NCBI GenBank assembly: GCA_029215795.1
Contig: JARDYH010000004.1
Span: forward strand, 218,234,017 to 218,298,016
Direction: 5' to 3'
DNA from: Anniella stebbinsi
Lineage: Eukaryota > Chordata > Lepidosauria > Squamata > Anniellidae
DNA length: 64,000 nucleotides
Shown: piece after piece, positions 22,046-33,018 of the stretch
How positions within the stretch are numbered: the stretch's first letter is position 1
How the letters are laid out: each line of letters starts with the position of its first letter
Made by a program: the position numbers and the translations under genes
The notes under the pieces: generated by a model
What the model was told of the DNA's origin: nothing
What the model saw: only the letters and a program-made list of their open reading frames with translations
Databases searched by the model: none

Positions 22046-22047
22046 TG

Positions 22048-22085
<38 letters not shown>
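22043..22085. repeat. (TTG)n(TTA)n LINE tail microsatellite
   Basis: A short TTG run leads into about 12 TTA units directly after the L2-like 3' end, so it is part of the LINE tail. Confidence 0.9.
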
Positions 22086-22117
22086 TTAGACAAAATTGAA
22101 CTCCCAGCAACAATAAT

Positions 22118-22122
22118 GTAAG

Positions 22123-22161
<39 letters not shown>

Positions 22162-22170
22162 CACACACAC
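22118..22170. repeat. (CA)n microsatellite
   Basis: About 25 CA units with one interruption near 22160. Confidence 0.95.
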
Positions 22171-22191
22171 ATTTTTTCAGAGAGAGAAAAA

Positions 22192-22225
22192 TCCTACAAC
22201 TCCCGTGCATGCTGGGAGTTGTAAA
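22192..22225. promoter_or_regulatory. Palindrome containing a ZNF143-like site
   Basis: 'cctacaactcccgtgcatg' and 'catgctgggagttgtaa' form a short palindrome. Read on the minus strand, 'tacaactcccagcatgca' closely resembles the SBS/ZNF143 consensus (ACTACAATTCCCAGCATGC, from memory). It may simply be the core of a short repeat, since similar 'ctacaactcc' hairpins recur in the window. Binding is inference. Confidence 0.35.
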
Positions 22226-23654
22226 CGTGCAGAGGTTTTCATTTTAAGTGACTCGAAGAAAGTAGGGTTCTTATTAAAAATGGACTGCCAATCACCACCT
22301 GTAGGTTTACTGTCTAAGAAAAGGATTGACATAGATGGAAATGCAGGAAGCAGTTGCTAACAGGGGAGAAGGGGGTTCTCACATGGAATTGGACTCGGGA
22401 GGGGTGAAAATTGGGCATATTAGTTTTGGAGCAAAGAAATGCTACAAATCTGAAACTCGAGAAGTTGCTTCGCTTTTTCCAGTGCAGAAAAGTACTACAT
22501 TGCTCCAACTATGGGCCAGCTTTGCACTTTGCAAGGCAGACACATTTTCTGCATGTATACCAATATTATACCGGTATTTGCTACAATAAACCCATTCAGT
22601 GAGGGTGATGAACACATCTGTACAAGCAGTTTTGAACAAGCGCATGCTCATACCGAGTGGTCATAGATCGATCAAGATTTCCTGTTGCGTCTGCATGGGG
22701 CCTATATGCAATCGATGCTTTAGGAAATATCAGTGCAACACCGAGGTATTTGCAACAAACACAGCTGTCATGTAATGTGTGGAACGGCCCTTAATCTACT
22801 GAATCGTACAACATCAATTTTCATCACTACCTACGCCAGTCAGTGTTGTGTACCAAATTTTGTTAGAGTAGGCAAGAAATGGTGCCTGTCTGGTAATATT
22901 CACATGATAGCATGTGAATAAGATAATTTCAGCCATGGCCTTCTTCAAACTTTTAGCACATTCTACATGTTCCTTTTGTACACACCGTTTGTATAACTGA
23001 AATACAGGAAATGCTTTAACAGGCATTTTGCTTTTCATTGTAATAGCAATATGGCTCCCCCAGCATAGTGTTGGGAGTATTAAGGATGACAGTGTGCCTG
23101 GCTTATTAAAAAGAGGAAATAAGATTACCCCATATATAATAAGCTTTATTGGGAGAAAGTATTGGATTGTTATTGAGCAGAGGAGGCTGCCAAGAAGACA
23201 AAATAGCTAGAAACTGATACTACTGGGTACATATTCAAATGAGGGAAGCTGGAGATTATTTTAACCAGGTGGATGATTTAGCCACTGCACAGGTTCTGTG
23301 ATGAATAATCCAGCTCAATGAGCCAGACAGCTGAGGATGGGCTTATGGTTTTGACAGACAGCTGGGTTTAGGAGTGAATTCCAAGAGTCAGTGCAATTGG
23401 TACTGGATGAAGGATTCACTGTTATGAGAATCTCAGCTTTCAGCTAAAAAAATCTTGGCTATGAGAATTAATTTGGGGGAAAGTGCATGGGTTCTCTCGG
23501 CTTTAGTGTTCAACATCTGTGAAATGGGAATATTAACAATGAGCCTCAACAAGGTTGTTGGGAGGTTTGATGTGATCATTATTCTTCAGGTCTTTATATA
23601 CTATAGAAACCTACTGAAATGACTGATCCTAAACCAAAGATACTTCAATAGCAG
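22226..23654. other. Mostly unique sequence
   Basis: No repeat family or gene was recognised. Open frames of 60-84 codons on both strands at 22335-23210 carry no motif. Confidence 0.3.
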
Positions 23655-23800
23655 CCTTCAGAAAGTCCCACGTCCAATTCCTGGCACCTCTAGTTTGAAG
23701 GCTCAGTATCAGAGGAAGACCTCTGCCTGAGACCCCAAAGAGCTGCTCAAAGTCAAGTCTGATTCAGTATAAGCTAGCCTCATATATTCCTGTCTACAGT
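23655..23800 (+). mobile_element. tRNA-derived SINE body, plus strand
   Basis: The order 'cacctctagtttgaaggctc', 'gaagacctctgcctgagacc', 'agagctgctcaaagtc', 'tctgattcagtataagc' matches the body and tail of the SINE family at 853 in the forward direction. The tRNA-like head is reduced to a remnant ('gtccaattcctgg'). Confidence 0.65.
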
Positions 23801-24499
23801 TTTGGTCTTCGTGCTAGTGAGCTTTTGAAAAGCCTTGATGTCCTTTTGGGATGCCCTTCTGAAGTCTTGTGGGACCCAAGAGAGGTTGTAGTGCTAGATA
23901 TGGTGATTTGACATCAGTTAGGAACAAAACTGATTGTCATTTTGCTTGAAGTTCTAAATTATTATTAACAATAGGGGCAGGAAGACCTTTCTTTTGCCCA
24001 AATGGGGCTTTGTGATGTATCTTGCCCTGAGAGGGCAACTAGTCTACTGGACTCCTTCATCCCTTTGACCTAGCATTATGCCAGAACTCAAGCGTGGGCA
24101 GCAGCTGGAGAGAGCCAGAAGCCAGGATCAAGGAGCAATCAGGATTGGAGGCCAAATGAGAAAGCAGGACCAGAGTAAACACTGAAGAGCCATAAGGACC
24201 AGAGGGCAAGCCAGGAGTCAGGCCTGAAGGGCAAGGCTGGGGAATACCTTGTTGCTCAAGCAAAGCTCAACAGGAAAAGAAAGTCCTTTATACACCTTCC
24301 TGCTTGGAAAGATCCAATGGAGAGCCTAGGTGGGCGGAGTCAGTCCAGAAGGCCCTTCAGTGGGAAGACTGTCACCTGCTGCAAGTCAGCAGTGTTCCAT
24401 TCAGGGCAGCCACACAAAGATTCCTCCAGCTCCTGAAACATTACTGCCCACATGCACTTTATTTTCTCTCCTATTCATGCTTATCAATCAGCCTTCTCC
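23801..24499. other. Unclassified sequence
   Basis: Positions 24060-24300 have several 'caggatcaag' and 'caggaccagag' phrases resembling those in the unclassified insertion at 25972-26372, so both could be fragments of one dispersed element. No gene was recognised. Confidence 0.25.
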
Positions 24500-24560
24500 A
24501 GCCTGATGTTTTCCATGGTGGCTGGGTGATGGAAGCTGTAGTCTAACACATATGAGGGTG
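24500..24560. repeat. Family E hairpin repeat, remnant
   Basis: The phrases 'ccttctccagcctgatgttt' and 'ggaagctgtagtctaacac' match the two arms of the family E hairpin, which is shortened here. Confidence 0.45.
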
Positions 24561-24790
24561 GCCAATTGTCACCTTTTATAGAAGACAGTCCTCTGTTGAA
24601 AGAGCTGCTGGAGGACTAGCCTCTGTTTGAAAGCATCCTCTGTCTTAAGAGTCGACCTGTCCAATTCAGGTTTAAGATAAAGAACCCCCCCCCAAAGTCT
24701 GTCCATCAATGATTACCACCTGGACAGCTGACTGAATAGCCAAACACACAGGTCACCTGGCAACTATGGTGAGATAGACTGTATGTCTAT
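24561..24790. mobile_element. hAT-like element remnant, family F, copy 1
   Basis: It begins 'agggtggccaattgtcacc'. The body has 'gtcctctgttgaaagagctg', 'cctctgtttgaaagc' and 'caggtttaagataaagaac', and ends with 'caggtcacctggcaac'. The segment at 30283-30491 has the same order of phrases. The start resembles the TAGGGTGACC ends of family H, so an hAT origin is likely. No TSD was identified. Confidence 0.5.
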
Positions 24791-25511
24791 GTAAATTATA
24801 ATAATTTATAGTTTATAAATTATCAGACAAGCTTGGGGGTTTGCGGACTAACGTGCAGGGCAGGGGGCTATTGGGTGGATATCTACTAGACTCCACCCCC
24901 ACAATACCTGCAACATCCCTAGATGTATTTCCTCTTTCTTGGCAATTTATAAGTGACCAACTAAACATACCTGGAAGACACTGAGTAGGGTACTATAGAT
25001 ACACACATTGTTTTTCCATTGACTGGCAGGTTAGGATAAGGATAGCATGTATGAGGAAGACTCAGAAACCTTTCAGCCAGTGGGAGGCCTAGAAAACTTC
25101 TCCTACTAATCATTGTGGCGCCGGGCTGTATGTCTACATAGTTACATCTTGTGTCTGCATCCCTAAGAGGACCTTGTTTTAGAACAGAGCTTCATGTCTG
25201 TCATTTTGATATCCCGCTAGACTGAAAATCAACCCACGGCTTGCTAAACAGGGGTGTGACTTTGTTTTTAATAGCTGCATTTAAAATGGCTTCAACTTTA
25301 CAACATTTTAAAGTCAGCCAATAAAAAGAATAAAATATAAATGCCTAAAGCTACCCTCATATAACTTTCAAGGTTTCAGTCAAGGCTTGAAGGCTTTCTG
25401 GTAACTTTTGTGAAATTCTAGGTTGATGTAGAGCAGGATTTTCTTTTTAATTTAGCATCCTCCATGCATGCCCTGCAGTGTTCCCTTGCAGTTAAAAACA
25501 TTGTAAAATGT

Positions 25512-25561
<50 letters not shown>

Positions 25562-25714
25562 AGATGAAATTATATCTACAATAATTCTTACTTCTGGCAA
25601 GAGATAAAGATTTCCCCCTATTCCACATCTGTCCTTAAAACTATGTTCTTACGTTAGTTAAGCATGCATACAAATAAACAAGAGCAAACATTCTGAAAAG
25701 GAGTCTCCAGTAGG
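24791..25714. other. Mostly unique sequence with microsatellites
   Basis: Near 24795-24822 'ataatttatagtttataaat' gives a short AT hairpin. A compound (TG)n(AG)n microsatellite lies at 25508-25561. No gene was recognised. Confidence 0.35.
25508..25561. repeat. Compound (TG)n(AG)n microsatellite
   Basis: About 14 TG units pass directly into about 12 AG units. Confidence 0.95.
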
Positions 25715-26700
25715 GTACAGATAGTGGCACGAAAGGTCTTGGAAATGAAGCACTATTCTTCTCTAGTCAGACCTCACCTGGAGTCCTGTGTCCATTTCTG
25801 GGATTTTGCAGTTTAAGAAGAACATCAACAAGCTGGAGCATGTCCAGAGGAGAGCAATGAAATTAGTGAGAGGGGCCTACAGACCAAGTCCTATGAGAAA
25901 AAATTGAAGGAGTTGGGTATGTTCAGATGATTAAGTAGCGATATGAGAGCCTTCTTCAAATATTTGCAGCTGTCGTAAATCAGCAGCATTAAACTCAATA
26001 AGCAGGAGGGAAGAGTCAATAAACAGTCCGTGGTCAAAAGCCAAAGTATCCATCAGAATCCAAGTCAAATAATACTGGGTTCAGGAAAGCACCAATGAGT
26101 AGCCAGAGTCCGGTCCAAGGTCAGGATACGTCCAGGCAAGACCAAGAAGTTGGTATGTAAGCAACAAAGCACCATGAACAATAGTTGCTTCCAGCATTGC
26201 TTCTGGGTTCTGGCATGTCTTTTATGGGGATGGTGGTGATTGGGAATTGCTGTCAGCTGCATTGGCCTTCAGCTGGCTTCTGCCTGTTACATGAAGGGCC
26301 ACTCCCCAAACACTGCCAGGCTCAGCTGTTCCTCCTTTCTGCTTAATCCCTCAAACTGAAGCACAACAAAAGGGTTATCATATAGATGGTGGAGCAAATT
26401 TGTTTTCTGCTGCCCCAGAGAGCAAAACCTGAACCAACAGGTTCAAGCCACAAAAAAAAGAGGTGTTTGACTAAGCCTTAAGGCGAACTTCCTGATGGCA
26501 CAAGATGTTTGACAGTGGAAAAGACCACCTCAGAAGGTGCTGGATTCTCCTTCATTAGAGGTTTTTAAGCAGAGGCTTAAAACAGGGATGGATGGTCACC
26601 TAGCTGGGATTTTGGAAAGATTTCCTTCATCAGCATGGAATTAGATAGATGACCTTTGAAGTCCTTCCCAACTCTATTATTCTAAATCATGGCTGGGTGT
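25715..26700 (+). mobile_element. CR1-like LINE 3' region, plus strand, split by an insertion
   Basis: The first part (25715-25971) carries decayed ORF2 C-terminal coding text with 'ctggagcatgtccagaggag' (LEHVQRR). It breaks off after 'ttcttcaaatatttg'. The CR1 text resumes at about 26373 ('agggttatcatatagatgg') and runs to the 3' end with 'gatgacctttgaagtccttc' and 'caactctattattct'. The 400 bp between (25972-26372) is foreign. The copy is dead, with frameshifts and stops. Confidence 0.75.
25972..26372. mobile_element. Unclassified insertion inside the CR1 copy
   Basis: About 400 bp that interrupts CR1 homology. It contains 'ccagagtccggtccaagg' and 'caggatacgtccaggcaag', and its edges read 'tgcagctg' and 'cacaaca', allowing a TG...CA LTR-like reading. 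No matching flanking duplication was found, so the class stays open. Confidence 0.35.
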
Positions 26701-28049
26701 GTGGTGTACATTGCAGAACGAAGAAGCATTTTTCATCCTTATTAGATCAAGGAAGGGAGGTTGTTAAGAGCAACTGGAAATCTTCAGAACTGAACTCCGC
26801 TGCCCCCCATTTTGTTTTTAACAAATCCCTGTTCCAAAGTGATATCATGCAAGGGCAGGGATACCTGGTGGGTGGGGAGGCAAAGCATACCCTCACTCCC
26901 CACCATGCATTAGGGAGAGATCTGGATAAGTATCATCTGATCTGGCCCAGAATGGAAAGAGTTGGGAGGATGTGGAGCATGTTTACATGACCTAAGCAGG
27001 GTTGGAAATCGTACAAAATACTGGGGGTGGCAAGGATGAGAAAACTGAATGACGCTAAAATCCATAATACCATGGTATGTTCTCCCAAGAGAGTAGGTGG
27101 AAACTTCATTGCTCAAGTCCCTTGAATTTGTAGAAATGGCCTTGCCCTGGCAGAGAGATGGGCTGGCTCATTCCATATTCCATTGCCGCAGTTTTCTGGC
27201 AAGTTGGATTGAACTGTGGATTTAACAGAATAGAAGGCATGCTGGTGTCAGAATGGAGGAAAGGAAAGAAATATAATATTCTTTTGTCACGAAGAGGATG
27301 GAATGGAGGCTGAAACTGGGGGAACCGACAATAACAGGATTAATATTAAGACCTTTCTGAGACATGGATAGTAAAGATGCTACAAAGATTAGTGATTTCA
27401 GATTCCGTGATCATTCTGGATTTGCTGAGACAAGGCAAAAGCTGGAAAGCACTGGCTCGGAAGAGTCATCCTAAAGGAGTAAAGCCTTAACTGTATCCAC
27501 ACTGTAGTGCAAGCAGAGGCTGCAAGCATCGTTGCACGGGTGATGGGGGGGAATCGCATGTCCTTACCATCGCTTCTCCGCTTCCGCATTTGTCCCTCAT
27601 TACTTCCTCATTCTGCCCTGAGGGGAAAGAGGAAGTAAACAAAGACCACGGGTCCCATTCAGGGGCCGTTTGTATCACGATGGTTTTACCTGCACACAGC
27701 AGGAGATCATTGCACATTCTGTTTTTAAAAAAGGGGTCTATTTTGCGATGGAAAAACAAGCGGAAGGAGCGGGAGGCGTGTGGGAAGCGGATGTCGTCGT
27801 CTAAAGGATGTGCGCACATCTGTAAGTGGGCAGTAGCGAGCATGTGATAAAATGCTCGTCCGATGAACCTCTGCAGCAGTAAAATTGCCAACTATGGCAA
27901 GGCAGGCATGGAAGAGCTGGACAACAATGGCCTACTTGTCACTAAATTCAGATTTAAATGCATAGCTGAACCTATCCCAATGGCATAAGGGTGGGCAGCA
28001 AAAACATGGCAAATATTTCCAGCACAAGAGAATAATGTTCCATTACATT
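26701..28049. other. Mostly unique sequence with a GC-richer block
   Basis: Positions 27480-27880 are GC-richer and contain partly inverted phrases ('cttctccgcttccgcatttg' against 'aagcggaaggagcg' and 'gggaagcgg'). This may be an unrecognised fold-back element. A 134-codon minus-strand frame overlaps it without a motif. No gene is called. Confidence 0.3.
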
Positions 28050-28718
28050 CAGAGAGCATTATTTGTGTACCACTTTTATTTATTACATTTCTATCCTATC
28101 TTTCCACTACAAATAGCGCTCAGGGTGGCTAACAACACTAAAACATAAGATAAAATGCAAAATTATAATTAAGACATTTTAAAAAATCAGGCAAAAACAC
28201 ATCAGTAAAAAAAGAATTAAACACTAGTACACAGCAGTTGAAAACCTATTTCAGCAGACAGCTTAAAAGCCAAAACTCCTGCCTGAATAGAAATGTCTTT
28301 GCCTGCTGGCAGAAGGACAATTGGGATGGAGCTGGCCTTGCTTCGCTTGTCAGAGAGATCCAGAACCAGAGGGGAGCAGCCACTGGTAAGGCCCTCTCTC
28401 ACATTCCTTCCAAATGTGCCTCTGACAGAGAGAAGGACCTCTCCCGAGTATCTTAAAACCTAGGCAGGCTCACCTGGGAGAACACAGTCTTTCAAATAGC
28501 ATAGATCCATGTCATGTAGGGCTTTGTAGGCTATAACCAGCACTTTGAGTTGTGCCTGGAAATGGACTGTTAGCCAAGAAGCTGTTGTAACATTGCAGTC
28601 ACATCCGTCCTATAACCAGCAATGGTCAATAGTTTGGCTGCAGTATTCTGGTTCAACTGAAGTTTCCAAACACTTTTCACAGGCAGCATCCCCAAACAGC
28701 ATGTTACAGTAGCCCAGG
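28050..28718 (-). pseudogene. L2-like LINE C-terminus and 3' UTR, minus strand
   Basis: Read on the minus strand it has the same order as 14215-13536: 'ctactgtaacatgctg' (decayed YCNAL), 'ggaaacttcagttgaacc', 'tataaccagcac' region, and the 3' untranslated region 'agccaccctgagcgctatt'. It has stops and frameshifts, so it is older than 21137-22045. Its upstream continuation lies at 29050-29250, separated by a hairpin repeat and other sequence. Confidence 0.7.
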
Positions 28719-28857
28719 GTTAGCACCTGGTGCCCTAAAGATGTTTTGGGGGATGTTACAACTCCCATAAGCCCTGAGCATTGGCCATGCTGGCTGGGGT
28801 TTATGGGAGCTGTAGTCTAAAACACCTGAAGGGCACCAGACTGCCTACCTCTGTAGG
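28719..28857. repeat. Family E hairpin repeat inserted in an L2-like LINE
   Basis: 'acaactcccataagccc' near 28760 pairs with 'gggtttatgggagctgta' near 28797-28815. The outer arms 'cacctggtgccct' and 'agggcaccaga' also pair. LINE homology stops at its left edge. Confidence 0.7.
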
Positions 28858-29049
28858 AGTCCAAACCGAAGAAATGCAAACAACAACAACAAAACTTGTA
28901 CTCAAGAGGTAACTGATCCCACTCATTTTGAGGAACCTTTTTAAAAAAGAAGGTCCTATAGTCATTTTTTTCATTTCCTGCTTCCATGCCTTTTCTGGGA
29001 AAAAGACTCAAAATCTTCCTTTGTAAGGAATATGCTGCTGATAGTGTTG
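28858..29049. other. Unclassified sequence within the split L2-like LINE
   Basis: It contains 'caacaacaacaaaac'. It is not clearly LINE-derived, so it is either a second insertion or a diverged part. Confidence 0.25.
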
Positions 29050-29250
29050 TATCTCTGCAGCAGAGCAAGAACCAAACTGGATATAACCAAGGTGTTTGTC
29101 ACCATGGCCAGGTCTGACATCTCCAGGAATGAGCGCAGCGGACACATTTGCCTTAGCTATGCAAGTGCACTCCTGGCCTCCCGGGCATTCAAGTTCAGAA
29201 TCCAGGAGTACACCCAACCTGCAAACCCGAGTCTTCAAGAGAAGTGTAAC
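29050..29250 (-). pseudogene. L2-like LINE fragment, upstream part, minus strand
   Basis: The minus-strand translation has LGVLLDSELE, matching LGVLLDPSLQM in the plus-strand copy at 21270. The phrase 'tggccaggtctgacatctcc' matches the same place next to the minus-strand LINE at 14200. This is the upstream part of the 28050-28718 copy. Confidence 0.65.
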
Positions 29251-29260
29251 CCCATGCAAA

Positions 29261-29712
29261 TAGTGATGTATGGATTTTGTAAAAACCATTCCATCTGGAT
29301 TTTGCAGATTGTCAGGTGGCTTTTGTGCTGTTGTCCACTTGGGTTTTCCCAATTGTCCCAAATTTGAACGAATTCGCATTACGCAAATTTGGACTTGCAC
29401 AAATTCAACTTGCAATAATGCACAGATCCCTCCAAAATGCACAGTTCCCTCCAAACTGTGTAAATCCCTCCAAAATGTGCATTTTCATACTTTAGCCTAT
29501 GGGGGAAATCCACATTTTCAGCTGGTGTGGTTATTTAGGGGTTTTACCATATTTTTGTACAACTAAATTTGTGTAAAATTCCAGAAAGTTTTTTTTAAAA
29601 AAAAACCAATCTACAATTCCGTGGAATCCATGCAACTCAGTAAAAGCTGGTCTGCTGTGGAATCCGTGGGTCAGATTCCTAGAAATCTGAAATCATTCGA
29701 TTCCATAGGGGA
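29261..29712. mobile_element. Possible TIR element, family G, copy 2
   Basis: It begins 'tagtgatgtatggatttt' like the segment at 15200. It contains three spaced copies of 'atccctccaaaatg' or 'ttccctccaaactg' (29425-29480) and an A/T-rich right part. The right end is unclear. It may be an old hAT-like element. Confidence 0.35.
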
Positions 29713-30282
29713 TTTCTCCAAGATCCCTATATCCAATAGATGTTGAATCAGTACTGCCTGATCTGCCTTTCAGCTGAGCAGGAGCACCTCTGTCTTATCT
29801 TGATTAAGCTTCAGTTCGCTCACTCTAATCCAGGCCATTTCTGAGATCAGACACACTGATTTAGAACTTGAACAGCTTTCGCCCTGCAAAGACCTCTGGT
29901 GCAATGCTCATGTGCTACTGAATCCTTTTGTCCAGTACCCAGGCCACAGTGCCAAGAGCAGCTGTTGTTTCGATGCAAGGGAGCCGCTCTAAATGAAACA
30001 AGTTTTATTATATCCTCAGTACTAACCTTATATTGGACAAAAATGGTTTGGCTTCACCACGTTCAAGTAAAAGTGGATCCTATTGCAAATACAAATCATG
30101 TCATTGTAAGATTAGCTTTAGCGTTTGAAAGCAGAATTAACATTCAGATGGAAAGTTTGGGTAAAGCAATTTCATTTTGATGACACGGCCTTGGATTTTA
30201 TTGTGTGCCCTGTTTACTGTCTTTCAATCCAGTGCCTTTCAGTGTTTTATTGTTTATCACTTGAACAGTTGTAAAAACATCT
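29713..30282. other. Unclassified sequence
   Basis: A 93-codon open frame on the plus strand (29899-30180) has no recognised motif. Nothing else was supported. Confidence 0.3.
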
Positions 30283-30491
30283 CTGTAAGGTGAGCAAGTG
30301 TCATTTTTTTTTTTACAGAGGACAGTTCTCTCTTTGAAGGGCTGCCACAGGACTGTCCTCTCTTTGAAAGCGTCCTTTATTTGAAGACCTCTCTCGCCCA
30401 ATTCCAGTTTAAAGATAAAGAGTTGCCCATCACCAGTGTGCACCTGGGCAGCAGGCTGGACAGGAAGGCAAACAGGTCACCTGGTCACAGT
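30283..30491. mobile_element. hAT-like element remnant, family F, copy 2
   Basis: It has 'gaggacagttctctctttga', 'gactgtcctctctttgaaag', 'ccagtttaaagataaagag' and 'caggtcacctggtcac' in the same order as 24561-24790. The ends are decayed. Confidence 0.5.
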
Positions 30492-30495
30492 CTTT

Positions 30496-30498
30496 CAT

Positions 30499-30538
<40 letters not shown>
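30496..30538. repeat. (ATC)n microsatellite
   Basis: About 14 ATC units at the edge of the family F element. Confidence 0.95.
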
Positions 30539-31456
30539 TCTTAGCATTGCACACACTTCAAATCTCTCGCTGCAAAAAGGAAATGTGCCTCCACAACCAG
30601 AAGTTTGAAAAACATACACCACAGGTTTAAATAAATGCCAGTTTCCTTAGAGAAGAACTTCCTCCATTCTGTATGGAAGCTTTGAGTGCATTAGCTCCAT
30701 ATCCTCAGACCAGATGCAACGAGGAGGAGGCATCAAAGTCATCCAGAGGCCATCGGTGTATTTTATTCCAATTACAATGCATAGGAAGAGGCCGGTAAGA
30801 AAATGTGACTCAGTGCGGGAAGCTGAACCCTGAGGTGCCTGGAAGGGTCACAGGGAGAAAACACACCCACATCTGCTCTCCTGGCCCTGTCTTTTGACCG
30901 CTCCACCACGTGCCTTAGAATAGCGATGGAATCTTTTGCAGAAAATGAGCAGTGAAGTAGACGCTTAAAGTCCCACACAACTAGGTTGCCATCTGCGCTA
31001 ATAAAACGTTATTACATTTCCTGTTCTCAGATAAAAAAATATTGGTTATCTCCTTAGAATTATGCAGATGTTCAATCAAGAAACGCACATAGGAGAGGGG
31101 GAATATGTCATCCCCCCTCGCCAACATCTGTACTTTCATTTCAGCATCTGAAGAGAGCCGGTTTGCATGCCCAAGCTTCTGGCAGGGCAGAATGCTGTTC
31201 CTCCCCCGCCCCCATTCATTTGTTCTACCCACAATGTACATCTGTAAAGGGTTTTGTTAAAGGCACATATAATAAGAATATGTTGCTGTTTTTTTTAAAA
31301 AAAATATCTAGGGCTGACCCCAAATGACTCCCTGAATTCCATCCCCCTCCCCATTCGTAGTGGTGAATTGAGAAGGTCATTTTGGTGTTTTTCAAGTTCA
31401 GTGGGTAAAACAGTTTGGAGTGCAAAATGTGGTGCTTGCCATGGATGCAGGCCGCC
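30539..31456. other. Unclassified sequence
   Basis: No repeat family or coding gene was recognised. Open frames of 60-86 codons occur without motif. Confidence 0.3.
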
Positions 31457-31774
31457 TAGGGTGACCCTATGGAAAAGAAGACTCCTGTATCTTTAAGAGT
31501 TTCATAGAAAAGGGGGATTTCAGCAGGTGTCATTTATATGCATGCAGCACCTGGTGAAATTCCCTTTTCATCACAACAGTTAAAGCTGCAGGAGCCCTGC
31601 CTAGTGTTGACCACATGCAAAAGAAGGCAGGGCTCCTGCAGTTTTAACTGTTGTGGTGAAGAGGAAATTCCACCAAGTGCTGCATGCATACCAATGACAC
31701 CTGCTGAAATTCCCTTTTCTATACAACTGTTAAAGATACAGGAGCCCTGTCCTCCTTTCCTTAGGGTCACTCTA
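31457..31774. mobile_element. hAT-like inverted-dimer element, family H, copy 1
   Basis: The ends TAGGGTGACCCTATGG and TTAGGGTCACTCTA are imperfect TIRs. Two roughly 140-bp arms face each other: 'aaattcccttttcatcacaa' on the left mirrors 'gttgtggtgaagaggaaatt' on the right, and 'gctgcaggagccctgcc' mirrors 'ggcagggctcctgc'. The sequence tgcaggcc occurs three bases left of the left end (31447-31454) and immediately right of the right end (31775-31782), a likely 8-bp TSD with a small left-side change. The spacer reads 'gttgaccacatgcaaaag', the opposite orientation to copies at 35719 and 36323. Confidence 0.75.
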
Positions 31775-32061
31775 TGCAGGCCAGTGTCTTCTCTCCCCCA
31801 TCCCGCCTTTTTTTAAAAAAGTACTTCTGAAAATCTTGCTACTGATGCTGTAGTGGCAGTAACTCTGATTTTTTGTTTTTTTGTTTTTTTTTGTTACATT
31901 GTTCAGAAGTTAAAATGTTGCTGTCACCATCACAGGAAGACTGTCTGTCATGTTAGCCGTTGGGGTTTAACTTTTAAACTGTTTTGCAATTTTTTAAAAA
32001 AAAGCTGCTGCCAAGGCAGCAAGCACCATTTTAAGGATTACTAAAAAGGAAACAAAAGGAT
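31775..32061. other. Unclassified sequence
   Basis: T-rich runs near 31867-31896. Nothing else was recognised. Confidence 0.3.
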
Positions 32062-32365
32062 ATCATTACATGCCATCTATCAAGTGCTGTCAGATATTAA
32101 ATACCATTTACATACCCTCTTTAAAGTACTACCATATAGTAATTGCAATTGTGTGTCCGATGGCAGATATTAATTACTATCAAATATGTCAGCTATGAAA
32201 TATGAAACCATTGCATGTCAGCCACCAACTACTGTCAAATATTGAAGCCAGATATTGGGTGTTAAATATTTAGTAATAATTCAAACATTCAGAGAATGTT
32301 TGGTGAAAAGTTGATAAGAACATTCACTGAGAATTTTGGGGAGCAAATACATTTCAGCTGTAAGT
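32062..32365. repeat. Degenerate internally repetitive element, family C, copy 2
   Basis: The repeating theme 'cattgcatgtcagcc', 'ctatcaaatatg', 'gtcagatattaaata' is found in several loose copies. It ends 'gaattttggggagcaaat' with 'tttcagctg', like the end of 7615-7945. No ends or coding capacity were recognised. Confidence 0.45.
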
Positions 32366-33018
32366 GATACTGTATTTGCAGTATGCACTAGATATAATTG
32401 TTGTGAATAATGCTGTTCATGAAGTGAGGCACTAGACATTAAGGAATATATTGGCTGTTCATAGCACCTGGAATGAAAATCGCATTCACCAATTCTGGCT
32501 AGCAAAGTGTGTGTGAGTCAAACCTGAACTTGTGGTTTGGGATATAGCTGGGAAGGAGCTGGTTTACTATTTTAAGGTGCTGGCATCCTTTGGTACAAAC
32601 ACTGCTTACCTGTGTACTTGCTCCTGTGCTCACAATATGACGTCTGCGCGACCAACTACAAATAAACAAACAAAGCCACTGCTAGTCTCCATGGCTGCCT
32701 GCTCCCAAAAAAAACCCTTATTCTGAAAAAGCTGGTCTGATCTTCCCACTGCTTGGGGGAAAGGAGAACATGGAACACAATGTTACAGATAAATATAGAA
32801 ACAAACAACCCTGCACTTTCAAATTTCCAAACAGGCACTCTTTAAGAACCATGTGCATTTTGAGCATGCCTGGCATAATTTAAACATTACAGCTTGTATC
32901 AGTCCATAGGGAGAAATATATTTGGAAATATTTCTACCTAGCCTCAGTTTTTATTTATAGATGAAGTATATCCTGGATTGTAAAACCTTTTAAAGGGCAG
33001 CCACCTCCTAGACACTGG
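32366..33018. other. Unclassified sequence
   Basis: Short open frames only, with no repeat family recognised. Confidence 0.3.

Noticed and set aside
28050..29454. Separate gene in the 148-codon minus-strand frame at 29008-29454
   Set aside because: The part with LGVLLDSEL is an L2-like LINE relic, and the rest is non-coding text of a TIR element.
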